64,000 nucleotides of DNA from Amycolatopsis sp. MtRt-6. Its GTDB lineage: Bacteria; Actinomycetota; Actinomycetes; Mycobacteriales; Pseudonocardiaceae. A program made the position numbers and the translations under genes. Positions 51,134 through 60,561 of the stretch are shown one piece after another. The stretch lies in NCBI RefSeq assembly GCF_017308975.1, contig NZ_JADWPD010000015.1:35486-99485 (forward strand). The letters run 5' to 3'. Positions within the stretch are counted from its first letter, which is position 1; every line of letters begins with the position of its first letter. Under the pieces are notes generated by a model, which saw nothing but the letters and a program-made list of their open reading frames with translations, was not told the DNA's origin and did no database searches.

Positions 51134-52492
51134 ATGGAGATCCCGCCGTTGACTGACGACACGGTGCGCCTGGCCCTGGTCGGGCAGGTCCTGCGACGGC
51201 GATGGCGGCTGCTGGCCGCCTTCGCCGTCCTGGGTGCGCTGGTCGGCGCGGGAGCGTCGCTCCTGTTCTCGCCCGGCTACAAGACGACGTCGAGCGTGCT
51301 GCTCCAGGGCCCGCGCCAGGCCGACGAGCTGCTGACGCAGGCCGACATCGCGAAGGCGTCGGTCGTCCTCGACCGCGCCGCGGCCGTGCTGCCGTGGCAC
51401 CCCAGCGGCGCCGACCTGAAGGACCAGGTCACCACGTCGGTGGCGCAGAGCAACGTCGTGACGATCACCGTCTCCGCCGACACCGCCGAGCACGCCCAGC
51501 AGCTCGCCGACCAGGTCGCCCAGCAGTACGTCAAGTTCGCCGGGCAGCTGGCGAGCAACTCCGCCGACGCTTCGGTGCAGCTGGCCCAGGAGCAGCGCGA
51601 GTCGCTGCGCCAGCAGGTCAAGCTGACCACGGAGAAGATCAGCGACCTCGCCAAGAACGTCGGCGGCGAGCTGACCGTGGAAAGCGTGCAGGTCCGCACC
51701 CAGCTCGAAGGCCTGAAGACGTCGCTGGAGCAGGCGATCAACGACCTGAACGAGGCCGACCTCGCGACCGGCGTCGGCAACACCGTGGTGCTCGGGCCGG
51801 CCCAGCGCCCGACGTCGCCGGCGGCGCCGACGCTGACGCAGTTCGTCGCCGGGGGCGCGGTGCTGTTCTTCCTCGCCGGCGTGTTCGGCCACCTGTTCAC
51901 CGCCCGCACCGACCGGCGGCTGCGCGGCGAGCCGGAGATCGCTTCCGCGCTCGGCGCGCCGATCCTCGCCGGCGTCGACGTCACCACGCCGCAGGGCGAC
52001 CGCGCGCCGGCCACCGGCCTCCTCGGCAAGGTCCGGCACCTGCTCGGCGGCGACCGGCCGTGGGTGCTGCCGCCGATCGCGACGTCGGCCGACGAGGTCA
52101 ACCGCGACATCCGCTACCGCCGCGTGCTGGCCCGGGTGGCCGCCGGTCCCGCCGACGTCCTGCTGCTGGTGGCCGACGACGACCGCACCGGCCGCCTGGC
52201 CGCCGCGCAGCTCGCCGAGCTGGCCGACCGGCTGTCCGTGCCGCTGCGGATCTTCGAGTTCTCGCCCGACCGGCCGACGGTGCCGGACGCCACGGCGAGC
52301 TCCGGGGTCCTGGTCGTGCTGGGCGCCGGCACGCGCACCGCGTGGCAGCTCGTCCGGCTCGCCGAGGCCTGCGCGGACGGCGGCCAGGAGATCGTCGGCG
52401 CCGTCCTCACCCACCCCGTCCGGCCGAGCGAGCCGGAGCAGCCCGGACCCGCGGCGGAAGCCCCCGAGAAAGCCATGGCAGGTTCGGCGTGA
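51134..52492 (+). CDS. Wzz/BY-kinase-like chain-length protein with degenerate nucleotide-binding half
   Basis: A 452-residue protein with two membrane helices (about residues 23-45, LLAAFAVLGALVGAGASLLF, and 236-255, FVAGGAVLFFLAGVFGHLF) bracketing a helical periplasmic domain, the Wzz/CapA layout of polysaccharide co-polymerases. After helix 2 comes a cytosolic domain resembling a tyrosine-autokinase fold (VLLLVADDDRTGRLAAAQLA near 338), but the Walker A GxxxxGKS/T is absent (DDDRTGRLA instead) and there is no Tyr-rich tail. It is probably a non-catalytic regulator. ATG 51134; its stop overlaps the GTG of the next gene. Confidence 0.72.
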   Translation: MEIPPLTDDTVRLALVGQVLRRRWRLLAAFAVLGALVGAGASLLFSPGYKTTSSVLLQGPRQADELLTQADIAKASVVLDRAAAVLPWHPSGADLKDQVTTSVAQSNVVTITVSADTAEHAQQLADQVAQQYVKFAGQLASNSADASVQLAQEQRESLRQQVKLTTEKISDLAKNVGGELTVESVQVRTQLEGLKTSLEQAINDLNEADLATGVGNTVVLGPAQRPTSPAAPTLTQFVAGGAVLFFLAGVFGHLFTARTDRRLRGEPEIASALGAPILAGVDVTTPQGDRAPATGLLGKVRHLLGGDRPWVLPPIATSADEVNRDIRYRRVLARVAAGPADVLLLVADDDRTGRLAAAQLAELADRLSVPLRIFEFSPDRPTVPDATASSGVLVVLGAGTRTAWQLVRLAEACADGGQEIVGAVLTHPVRPSEPEQPGPAAEAPEKAMAGSA

Positions 52493-54303
52493 CGACTTCC
52501 TCTTCGCAGGCTCCGGCCGCTCCGCTGATCGATCTGCAGCGGCTGTTCATCGCCATCCGCCGCCGCAAGCGCGTCTGGCTGGCCACGGCGCTGCTCGGGC
52601 TCGTCGCCGGCACGGCGCTCGCGATCCTGCTGCCGGCGCCGCCGACCGCGGTCGCCAAGGTCATCGTGGTCCACCAGGACGACTCGCCGACCGACAGCGG
52701 CACGTTGATGCGCACCGACGTCGCCGTGCTGCAGACGACCCAGATCGCCGAAGCCGCGCTGAAGAAGCTGGGCAGCACCGACTCGCCCGAAGAGTTCATG
52801 AAGAACTACGCGGGCCTCGGGCTGACGAACAACATCCTGCAGATCACCGTCAAGGCCAAAACCGACGGGGAGGCCGCGGCGCGGGCGCAGGCGCTGGCCG
52901 ACACGTTCATCGCCGACCACGTCCGGCGCAGCCAGGCCGCCGCGGCCGCCCAGTCGCAGGCCATCCTCGACCAGCGCAAGAACGCCCAGGACGAGCTGGG
53001 CCAGGTCGAGCAGCAGATCGTCGAGGAGGAGGGCAAGGGCCGCCAGGCCAGCCAGCCCACCCTCGAGAACCTCTACAGCCGCCGCGCCGCGCTCACCGCG
53101 CAGATCTCGGACTTCACCACGCGCGCCCAGCAAGCCGGCATCGGCAGCCCGCAGGTCGCCGCGGGCACCCAGGTCGTCGACGCGGCCCGCGTGCTGCCCA
53201 AGGCGTTCCTCAGGACCACGGCGACCAACGCCGGCATCGGGTTCGCGCTCGGCCTGGCCCTCGGGCTCGCGCTCGTCGCCGTCGGCGCGGTCTCGCGCGA
53301 CAAGCCGGTGCTGCGCCGCGAGATCTCGACGCACCTCGGCGCGTCCGTGATCGCGCAGCTGCCGTCGAAGCCGCGCGGGCCCGCCCGGCTGTGGCGGCGG
53401 TCGCGCGCGGTCTCCGAACGCAAGCGCGTCGCCACCACGCTGGTCCGGCTGATCAAGCAGGACCCGCGCGAGGTGTCGCTGCTGGAGCTCGGTGCCCCGA
53501 AGGTCGCCGCCGCGCTCGGCCTGGACATCGCGGCGGAGCTGGGCACCGCGAGCGTCCTCGACGACCTGCCGGGGGAGGACGTCCGCAAGCTGGCGCGGGA
53601 GACGAAGAGCGACGTCTCCGTGGTCGGCGCCGGCGACCCGCCCGCGAAGCCGGAGGAGCGCCGCGTCGGCGTCGGCACGGTGTCGCCGGGCACGGCGTGG
53701 ACCGACCTGGAGCACCTCGGCAAGGAGACCGTGCTGGTCGTGAAGGCCGGGCACGCGAACACGCTGTGGCTGCACACCGTCGCCCGGCAGCTGGCCGACC
53801 AGGAGATCCCGATCCTCGGCGTCGTGCTGGTCGACCCGGACCCGCGCGACAAGTCCGACGGCACGCTGTGGGACGGCCTGCACACGGCCCTGCGCGGCCG
53901 CGGCCGCCCGGCGGCGCAGCCGGCCTCGGCCGAGCGCGAAGACCGCCTGGACGAGCTGGTCGCCCGCGTCGCCGAGCGCGTCGCGGCCACCGAGCATCCG
54001 ACGCGCCGGTTCACCCCGGTCCGGCCGGTGCTCCCGCCGGCGCTCGCCACCCCCCGGCCACCGGCGTCGCCGCTGCCGCCACCGGGCGGCGTGAGCGTCC
54101 CGGACCACCTGAACGCCCCGACGAAGAAATTCGCCCCGGTCAAGCCCACGAAGCGGCCGACGCCGTTCAAGCGCGACCACGGCGAGCCGAGCCACAAGGG
54201 CGAACTCGACGCCGACCTCGAGCCCGAAAAGAGCGCTGTGACAACCGGGGCTTTGCCCCGGGCCGGGGGCTCCGCCACCCAGACCCCCGAAAAAAGTGCG
54301 TGA
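52489..54303 (+). CDS. second Wzz-like membrane protein with degenerate kinase-like domain and Pro-rich tail
   Basis: A 604-residue paralogue of the preceding protein. Helix 1 at about residues 27-46 (WLATALLGLVAGTALAILLP), a long coiled-coil-like stretch (about 130-205, Ala/Gln/Glu-rich), and helix 2 at about 245-268 (AGIGFALGLALGLALVAVGA). The cytosolic part (LLELGAPKVAAALGLDIAAE near 330; VLVVKAGHANTLWLHTVARQ near 418) keeps the shape of a BY-kinase or MinD-type domain without a recognisable Walker A. The last 130 residues are Pro/Lys-rich and disordered. GTG 52489 overlaps the previous stop (GTGA). Two such genes in tandem suggest a hetero-oligomeric chain-length regulator. Confidence 0.68.
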   Translation: MTTSSSQAPAAPLIDLQRLFIAIRRRKRVWLATALLGLVAGTALAILLPAPPTAVAKVIVVHQDDSPTDSGTLMRTDVAVLQTTQIAEAALKKLGSTDSPEEFMKNYAGLGLTNNILQITVKAKTDGEAAARAQALADTFIADHVRRSQAAAAAQSQAILDQRKNAQDELGQVEQQIVEEEGKGRQASQPTLENLYSRRAALTAQISDFTTRAQQAGIGSPQVAAGTQVVDAARVLPKAFLRTTATNAGIGFALGLALGLALVAVGAVSRDKPVLRREISTHLGASVIAQLPSKPRGPARLWRRSRAVSERKRVATTLVRLIKQDPREVSLLELGAPKVAAALGLDIAAELGTASVLDDLPGEDVRKLARETKSDVSVVGAGDPPAKPEERRVGVGTVSPGTAWTDLEHLGKETVLVVKAGHANTLWLHTVARQLADQEIPILGVVLVDPDPRDKSDGTLWDGLHTALRGRGRPAAQPASAEREDRLDELVARVAERVAATEHPTRRFTPVRPVLPPALATPRPPASPLPPPGGVSVPDHLNAPTKKFAPVKPTKRPTPFKRDHGEPSHKGELDADLEPEKSAVTTGALPRAGGSATQTPEKSA

Positions 54304-54345
54304 GTCTCCTGACCCGCGCCGCGACCGAAGGGGAGCGCACTCCAG

Positions 54346-56256
54346 ATGTGCGGCATCGCAGGCACCTACCTCTGGCCGGACGGCGGGCCGCTCACCGACC
54401 GGCTGACGAAGACGCTGGCCCACCGCGGCCCGGACGGCTCCGGCCGCTACGAGCACCGGGCCGGCCCCGGCGCCGTGCACCTCGGCCACCGGCGGCTTTC
54501 GATCATCGACCTGTCCGAGACCGGCGCCCAGCCGATGGTCCTCGACGGGCTCGCGCTGAGCTACAACGGCGAGCTGTACAACGCGCCCGAGCTGCGGGCC
54601 GAGCTTTCCGCGGCGGGGGTGCGCTTCCGCGGCACGTCCGACACCGAGGTGCTGCTGCAGGCGTGGCGGCGCTGGGGCACCGGCTGCCTGCCCAAGCTGC
54701 GCGGCATGTTCGCCTTCGCGCTGTTCGAGGAGGGCACCGGCGAGCTGTTCCTGGTCCGCGACCAGCTGGGCATCAAACCGCTGTTCTTCGTCCAGCGCGC
54801 CGGCGGCGTCGCCTTCGCGTCCGAGCTGAAGGCGCTCGCGGGTGAACTGGGCGGGTCGCTGCAGGTCGACAACGCGGCGCTGATCGCGTCGCTGCTCTAC
54901 TACTGGGTGCCGGACAGCCGGTGCGCCTACCAGGGCGCCGAGAAGCTGCAGCCGGGCACGTGGCTGCGCTGCCGCCCGGACGGCCAGGTCGACCGGGGCC
55001 GGTTCTGGTCGTTGCGGGAGGTCGCCGAGGAGGGCGCGGCCTTCGACGGCGAGGTCGACCTGCACGCCGTGATCGCCGAGTCGACGGCCAAGCACCTGCT
55101 GTCCGACGTCCCGGTGGCGACCTTCCTGTCGGGCGGGCTGGACTCCAGCTACCTGACGGCGCTTGCCGCGCGGTCGCAGCCCGGGATTTCGGCCTACACC
55201 ATCGGGTTCCGGGCCGAGGACGCGAAGTTCGAGGCGATGCCGGACGACCTCCGCTATGCCCGGATCGTCGCCGGGAAGTTCGGCGTCGACCTGCACGAGA
55301 TCGAGATCGCGCCGCAGGTGCTCGACCTGCTGCCGAAGATGACCTACCACCTCGACGAGCCGATCGGCGACCCGGCGGCGATCAACTCGTTCCTCATCTG
55401 CTCGGCCGCGCGCGAGGCCGGCGTCAAGGTGATGCTGTCCGGGATGGGCGCCGACGAGCTGTTCGCCGGCTACCGCAAGCACCTCGCGAACCTGATCGCC
55501 CTGCGCTACCACAAGGTGCCGGGCGCGGTCCGGCGGCCAGTAGAGTCCATTGTGGATCGAATGCCGGTGGCGTCGGCCAAGCGCGGCTACCGGTCGGTGC
55601 GGTTCGCCAAGCGGTTCCTGTCGTTCGCGGGCCTGCCCGAGGAGACGGCGTTCCGGCGCAGCTACACGATGTACGACCGCGCGGAGCTGGTTTCGCTGCT
55701 GAACCCGGACTTCGCGCCGCTGGTCGACGACGTCCTCACCGAGCACGCGGACACCTACCACGACCAGGCGCTCGACGACTTCGTCAACCGCATGTGCCTG
55801 GCCGACTCGCGGCTGTTCCTGCCGGGGCTGAACCTGACCTACACCGACCGCTCGACGATGGCGGCGTCCACCGAGGTGCGGACGCCGTTCGTCGACGTCG
55901 AGGTCGTGCGGGCGGCGTTCAGGATCCCGGGGAACAAGAAGATCGTCGGCCGCGCCGGGAAGATGGCGCTGAAGAACGCGGCGCTCAACATCCTGCCCAG
56001 CGAGATCGTGCACCGGCCGAAGGGCCTGTTCAGCGCGCCGCTGCGAGCCTGGATGAGCCGCGACCTGGCGCCGCTGGTGCGCGAAGTCGTCAACGACGGC
56101 GTGCTCGTTTCGTCCGGTTTCCTGCAGCGCGAGGCGTTGCAGCGCATGGTCGCCGAGGACGCCGCCGGTCAGGAAGACCGCGGCAAACACCTTTGGCACG
56201 TCTTGACTCTTGAGTATTGGTACCGGAACGCGATGTCTGGAGCGGGAGCGAAGTGA
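54346..56256 (+). CDS. asnB: asparagine synthase (glutamine-hydrolysing)-like amidotransferase
   Basis: A 636-residue class II glutamine amidotransferase. Starts MCGIAGTYLW, so Cys2 is the N-terminal nucleophile; RGPDGSGRYEHRAG and LGHRRLSIIDLSETGAQPM complete the glutaminase domain. The synthetase domain has the PPi loop FLSGGLDSSYLTALAARSQ (about residues 260-278) and GMGADELFAGYRKHLANLIA (about 366-385). In exopolysaccharide loci, AsnB paralogues are thought to amidate uronic-acid or sugar carboxylates rather than aspartate; placement next to a nucleotide-sugar dehydrogenase supports that here, as inference. ATG 54346; the next gene's GTG overlaps the TGA. Confidence 0.85.
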   Translation: MCGIAGTYLWPDGGPLTDRLTKTLAHRGPDGSGRYEHRAGPGAVHLGHRRLSIIDLSETGAQPMVLDGLALSYNGELYNAPELRAELSAAGVRFRGTSDTEVLLQAWRRWGTGCLPKLRGMFAFALFEEGTGELFLVRDQLGIKPLFFVQRAGGVAFASELKALAGELGGSLQVDNAALIASLLYYWVPDSRCAYQGAEKLQPGTWLRCRPDGQVDRGRFWSLREVAEEGAAFDGEVDLHAVIAESTAKHLLSDVPVATFLSGGLDSSYLTALAARSQPGISAYTIGFRAEDAKFEAMPDDLRYARIVAGKFGVDLHEIEIAPQVLDLLPKMTYHLDEPIGDPAAINSFLICSAAREAGVKVMLSGMGADELFAGYRKHLANLIALRYHKVPGAVRRPVESIVDRMPVASAKRGYRSVRFAKRFLSFAGLPEETAFRRSYTMYDRAELVSLLNPDFAPLVDDVLTEHADTYHDQALDDFVNRMCLADSRLFLPGLNLTYTDRSTMAASTEVRTPFVDVEVVRAAFRIPGNKKIVGRAGKMALKNAALNILPSEIVHRPKGLFSAPLRAWMSRDLAPLVREVVNDGVLVSSGFLQREALQRMVAEDAAGQEDRGKHLWHVLTLEYWYRNAMSGAGAK

Positions 56257-58430
56257 AGCAGGTAGTCCAGAACTACAAGAGCGGGGAGCTGGCGCTCCTC
56301 GACGTGCCCGAGCCGGCCTGCAAGCCGGGCGGCGTACTGGTGCGGACGGTGTACTCGCTGATCTCGACCGGCACCGAGATGATGAAGGTGTCCGAGGCCA
56401 GCATGTCGCTGGTGGGCAAGGCGAAGGCGCGGCCGGACCAGGTCGCGAAGGTCATGCAGAGCGTGGCGACCAACGGCCTGTCGGCGACCTACCGCAAGGT
56501 GACGTCCAAACTGGACTCCTACACGCCGCTCGGCTACTCGCTGTGCGGCGTCGTCGAGCAGGTCGGCGACGGCATCACGGACGTTTCGGTCGGCGACCTC
56601 GTGGCCTGCGCGGGCAACGAGCACGCGCTGCACGCGGAGCTCAACTGGGTGCCCAAGAACCTCTACTCGCCGGTGCCCGCCGGCGTCGACCCGCGGCACG
56701 CGGCGTTCGGCACGGTCGGGTCGATCGCGATGCAGGGCGTCCGCCGCGGCGAGCCGCAGATCGGCGACGTCGCGCTCGTGATCGGGCTCGGCCTGATCGG
56801 CCAGCTGGTCGTGCAGCTGCTGGCGTCGTCCGGCGTGCGTGTGGTCGGCGTCGACCCGGACCCGGAGCGCTGCAAGCTCGCCGAGAGCCTCGGCGCGCTG
56901 ACCTGCGCACACCCGGCGTCCGGCATCGTCGACACGGCCGTGGACGAGCTGACCCACGGCGCGGGCGTCGACCAGACCTACCTGGCCGCGGGCGGCAACA
57001 CGAACGACCCGGTGGAGCTGGCCGCGAAGCTGTCGCGCGACCGCGGCCGCGTGATCGACATCGGCAAGTGCAAGCTCGACCTGCCGTGGAACGCCTACTA
57101 CGAGAAGGAACTGGACGTCCGGTTCTCCCGGTCGTACGGGCCGGGCCGCTACGACCCGTCGTACGAGCTGGAGGGGCGGGACTACCCGATCGGCCAGGTC
57201 CGCTGGACCGAGCGCCGCAACCTCGAGTGCGTGCTCGACCTGATCGCGCGCGACCGGCTGGACGTCGAGCCGCTGATCACGCACGTGTCGGACTTCTCTG
57301 CCGCCGTCGAGACGTACAAGTCCTTGAACGAGGGCGCGTTGAAGGCCGTGGCGGTGCTGTTCCGCTACCCGGACGCGGTCGCCCGGACGGAGCCGGTGGT
57401 GACGTCGGCGCGGGTCGGGGTGGTGTCGTCTCCGGCTGCCGCGTTGCCGGCCGGGCAGCCGGTGCGCCTGGGCTTCATCGGGGCGGGCAACTACGCGTCG
57501 TCGATGCTGCTGCCGCACCTGGTCGAGCGCGCGGACGTGCAGCTCAAGCACGTCGCGACGACGTCGGCGCTGTCCGGCGCCAACGCCCGGCGCAAGTTCG
57601 GCTTCGCCGCGGCGTCGACGGACATCGACGACGTCCTCGGCGACTCCTCGATCGACGCGGTGTTCGTCGTGACGCGGCACAGCTCGCACGCGGAGCTGAC
57701 CCGCCGGGCACTGCTGGCGGGCAAGACGGTGTTCGTCGAGAAGCCGCTGGCGCTGTCCGAGCTGGAGTTGCAGGAGGTCCTCGACGCGATCGAGGAGTCC
57801 GGCAACGACCGGCTCCAGGTCGGCTTCAACCGCCGCTTCGCCCCGCTGCTGCACGAGGCCCGCGAGCAGTTCGGCCCGCGCGTCGGCCCGGCGAGCGTGC
57901 GGTACCTGGTCAACGCGGGCCGCCTCGACCACGGCAGCTGGTACAACCAGACGGACTCGGAGGGCTCCCGTTTCGCGGGCGAGGGCGGGCACTTCATCGA
58001 CACGGTGAGCTGGCTGCTCGACGCGGACCCGGTTTCGGTGTACGCCACGGGGGATCTGCAGGTGACCCTCGGCTACCCGGACGGTTCGACGGCGGTGATC
58101 ACCTACGCCGAGGCGGGCTCGTCGGGTTTCCCGAAGGAGACCTTGGACGTCGTGGCGGACGGAAAGGTCCTGAAGTTCGACGACTTCGTCCGCGCATCGG
58201 TGTATTCGCGCAAGAAGTGGGCGAGTTCCCGGATCCCCAAGGGCCGCGACAAGGGCCAGGCGGCCGAGGTCAACGCGTTCCTCGACGCGGTCCGGACGGG
58301 CGGCCCGATGCCGATTTCGGTGGAGTCCCTGGCCGCGACAACGCTGGCAACCCTGGCCGCCCAGACGAGCGCGGCGAACGCGGCACCGGTGCGGATCGAG
58401 CTGCCGCGGAAGGCGGGTGCACCGGCATGA
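56253..58430 (+). CDS. bi-domain oxidoreductase (zinc-type alcohol dehydrogenase fused to Gfo/Idh/MocA)
   Basis: A 725-residue fusion. Residues about 1-375 are a medium-chain dehydrogenase: YSLISTGTEMMKVSEA, PLGYSLCGVVEQVGDGITDV and the NAD(P) motif VALVIGLGLIGQLVVQLLAS near 180. Residues about 400-725 form a Gfo/Idh/MocA-type dehydrogenase with GFIGAGNYASSMLLPHLVER (about 409-428) and the catalytic EKPLALSELELQEVLDAIEE near 503. Such fusions occur almost only in polysaccharide loci, often beside heparinase-fold genes, and are thought to interconvert 2- or 3-keto sugar intermediates. The GTG at 56253 overlaps the asnB stop. Confidence 0.85.
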   Translation: MKQVVQNYKSGELALLDVPEPACKPGGVLVRTVYSLISTGTEMMKVSEASMSLVGKAKARPDQVAKVMQSVATNGLSATYRKVTSKLDSYTPLGYSLCGVVEQVGDGITDVSVGDLVACAGNEHALHAELNWVPKNLYSPVPAGVDPRHAAFGTVGSIAMQGVRRGEPQIGDVALVIGLGLIGQLVVQLLASSGVRVVGVDPDPERCKLAESLGALTCAHPASGIVDTAVDELTHGAGVDQTYLAAGGNTNDPVELAAKLSRDRGRVIDIGKCKLDLPWNAYYEKELDVRFSRSYGPGRYDPSYELEGRDYPIGQVRWTERRNLECVLDLIARDRLDVEPLITHVSDFSAAVETYKSLNEGALKAVAVLFRYPDAVARTEPVVTSARVGVVSSPAAALPAGQPVRLGFIGAGNYASSMLLPHLVERADVQLKHVATTSALSGANARRKFGFAAASTDIDDVLGDSSIDAVFVVTRHSSHAELTRRALLAGKTVFVEKPLALSELELQEVLDAIEESGNDRLQVGFNRRFAPLLHEAREQFGPRVGPASVRYLVNAGRLDHGSWYNQTDSEGSRFAGEGGHFIDTVSWLLDADPVSVYATGDLQVTLGYPDGSTAVITYAEAGSSGFPKETLDVVADGKVLKFDDFVRASVYSRKKWASSRIPKGRDKGQAAEVNAFLDAVRTGGPMPISVESLAATTLATLAAQTSAANAAPVRIELPRKAGAPA

Positions 58431-58558
58431 CGAGCGTCGTCTCGGTCCGGCCGGGCATGCCGAGCGTGGGGCGTGTCCGGCGGGATCTGCTGTGCTCGGC
58501 CGTGCCGGACGTCGCGCCGATCCGGTCGGCGCTGGCGAAGGCAGGTGCCCGGCCATGA
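58427..58558 (+). CDS. 43-residue ORF overlapping both neighbours
   Basis: ATG 58427 overlaps the stop of the bi-domain gene (ATGA), and its TGA (58556-58558) overlaps the ATG of the heparinase-like gene (58555), so it is coupled on both sides. The product has basic residues and a single Cys (RVRRDLLCSAVPDVAPIRS), no membrane segment and no recognised family. Its existence is suggested only by the perfect two-sided overlap and the otherwise unexplained 124-bp gap; a long spacer with chance overlap is the alternative. Annotators would usually skip it. Confidence 0.4.
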   Translation: MTSVVSVRPGMPSVGRVRRDLLCSAVPDVAPIRSALAKAGARP

Positions 58559-60552
58559 TGGGTCCCGGCTGGTACCTGCGCCGGCTGTCCCGGATGGGGC
58601 CGGCGGAGGTCGTCGGGCGCGCGCGGCATGCCGTTGTCCAGCGGCAATGGCGGTCCGCGCTGCCGACGCCGCCCGACTGGCCTTCGCGCCCCCGCTTCAC
58701 CGCGACGCTGCCGGCCGGCGTGCTGGGCAAGGTGTCCGGCGAGGCGGTCGCCCGGCTGCTGGCCACGGCCGACGAGCTGATGGCGGGCCGCGCGGAGTTC
58801 TTCGGCGTCGAACGCACGGACTTCGCCTCGCCCGACTGGTTCCTCGACCCGAAGACCGGGCGCCGCGCGCCCTCGGACGTGTACGCGTTCGACGTCCCGT
58901 ACCGGTCGGAAGACACGGTCGGCGACATCAAGCAGATCTGGGAGCCGTCGCGCCACCAGCACCTCACCGTGCTGGCCGCGGCGTACGCCCTGACCGGCTC
59001 TCCGGCGTACGCCTCGCGCGTGGCCGAGCACCTGCGGTCGTGGTGGACCGCCAATCCGCCGTTGCGGGGGCCGCACTGGGTGAGCGGCATCGAGCTGGGC
59101 ATCCGGCTCCTGTCGTGGGTTTGGACGCGCCGGCTGCTCGACGGCTGGGCGGGCGCGGCGGAGCTGTTCGAACAGAACCCGGACTTCCAGCTCCAGCTGT
59201 GGCACCACCAGAACTGGCTCGCGACGCTGCGCAGCCACGGCTCGTCGGCGAACAACCACGTGATCGCCGAGGACGCCGGGCTGCTGGCCGCGGCGTGCGC
59301 GTTCGGCTGGTTCCCGGAGTCGGCGGGCTGGCGGGTCGAGGCGATGCGGTCGCTGGACGTCCAGCTGGGGCGCAACACGTTCGCGTCCGGGCTCAACGCG
59401 GAGCTGGCGTCCGAGTACCACGGCCTGGTGCTGGAGCTGGGCCTGGCGGCGGCGGCCGAGGCCGATGCCGCGGGCACGCCGGTGCCGGATTCGACGTGGG
59501 ACGTCCTGCTCCGGATGACCGACGCCCTGGCGTCCATTGTGGACAACAAGCTGCGCCCGCCGCGCCAGGGCGACGCCGACGACGGCTTCGGCCTGGTCGT
59601 CGACGGCACGGCGACGGACCGCTGGGCGTCGCTGCTGGCCTCGGGCGAGGCGCTGTTCGGCCGCCTGGACTGGTGGCCGCCGCTCCCGGGCGACGACGTG
59701 CGGACGCCGCTGCTGGCGTCTTTGGTGTCGCGCACCCCGCGGGTGCAGGGCGTCCGCCCCGGCCGCCGTCCGGCGCACCTGCGGGACGCGGGGATGACGA
59801 TCCTGCGCGCGGGCCGGGTGTGGGTCCGCTGCGACGGAGGTCCCCACGGGTTCCTGTCGATCGCGGCGCACGCCCACGCGGACGCGCTGTCGCTGGAGGT
59901 CCGCCACGACGGAGTGGACATCCTGGCCGACCCGGGCACGTTCTGCTACCACGGCGAACCGCAGTGGCGGCAGTACTTCCGGTCGACGCTGGGCCACAAC
60001 ACGCTCGAGCTGGCCGGCCGCGACCAGTCGGTGTCGGGCGGTCCGTTCCTGTGGACCCGCCACGCGGTGACGAAGGTGCTGGAGGTGCACACCCCGGACA
60101 TCGGCCCGGCCCGCTGGTCGGCAGCCCACGACGGCTACGCCCCGGCGGTCCACCGCCGCACGGTGGAGCTGGACGGCGACGAGCTGAAGATCGTCGACGA
60201 AGTGCTGGGCGAGGGACCGCCGGGAGAGGCGCGGTTGGCGTTCCACTTCGGCCCGTCGGTGACGGTCATGCTCGACGGAACCACGGCCCGCCTCCGCTGG
60301 ACGGCCGATGGAACGAGCGAGTCCGGTGCCGCCGCCGATCCCGTTGCCGGGCGGGTTTCCGGTTCGCTGACCAGCGCTGCCCGCACCGCCGTCATGGAAC
60401 TGCCGTCCGAACTTGCGTGGACCGTGCACCGGGGTGACACCGAGCCGCCGCTGGGCTGGTACTCCGCCGGGTTCGGGCGCAAGGAACCCGCCACCACGCT
60501 TGTCGGCTCCGGGATGCCCGGACACCTCACCACCCTGCTCCGCTTCAGTTAG
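58555..60552 (+). CDS. heparinase II/III family (alginate-lyase-like) protein
   Basis: A 665-residue polysaccharide-lyase-fold protein. The N-terminal alpha/alpha-toroid includes SRHQHLTVLAAAYALTGSPA (about residue 138) and HGSSANNHVIAEDAGLLAAA (about 227-246; the Asn-His pair is typical). The C-terminal antiparallel beta domain has PHGFLSIAAHAHADALSLEV (about 430-449), then PGTFCYHGEPQWRQYFRSTL and GHNTLELAGRDQSVSGG, the usual heparinase II/III core with its His and Tyr. No signal peptide is evident, so it may act in the cytoplasm or leave by another path. Starts ATGATG at 58555; either ATG is possible. Confidence 0.87.
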   Translation: MMGPGWYLRRLSRMGPAEVVGRARHAVVQRQWRSALPTPPDWPSRPRFTATLPAGVLGKVSGEAVARLLATADELMAGRAEFFGVERTDFASPDWFLDPKTGRRAPSDVYAFDVPYRSEDTVGDIKQIWEPSRHQHLTVLAAAYALTGSPAYASRVAEHLRSWWTANPPLRGPHWVSGIELGIRLLSWVWTRRLLDGWAGAAELFEQNPDFQLQLWHHQNWLATLRSHGSSANNHVIAEDAGLLAAACAFGWFPESAGWRVEAMRSLDVQLGRNTFASGLNAELASEYHGLVLELGLAAAAEADAAGTPVPDSTWDVLLRMTDALASIVDNKLRPPRQGDADDGFGLVVDGTATDRWASLLASGEALFGRLDWWPPLPGDDVRTPLLASLVSRTPRVQGVRPGRRPAHLRDAGMTILRAGRVWVRCDGGPHGFLSIAAHAHADALSLEVRHDGVDILADPGTFCYHGEPQWRQYFRSTLGHNTLELAGRDQSVSGGPFLWTRHAVTKVLEVHTPDIGPARWSAAHDGYAPAVHRRTVELDGDELKIVDEVLGEGPPGEARLAFHFGPSVTVMLDGTTARLRWTADGTSESGAAADPVAGRVSGSLTSAARTAVMELPSELAWTVHRGDTEPPLGWYSAGFGRKEPATTLVGSGMPGHLTTLLRFS

Positions 60553-60561
60553 GACCCCGCC

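Noticed and set aside
52114..56199. A 1361-codon reverse-strand frame over the Wzz-like and asnB genes
   Set aside because: Shadow of GC-rich codons: no recognisable motif, and the forward genes carry catalytic signatures such as MCGIAG and SGGLDSS.
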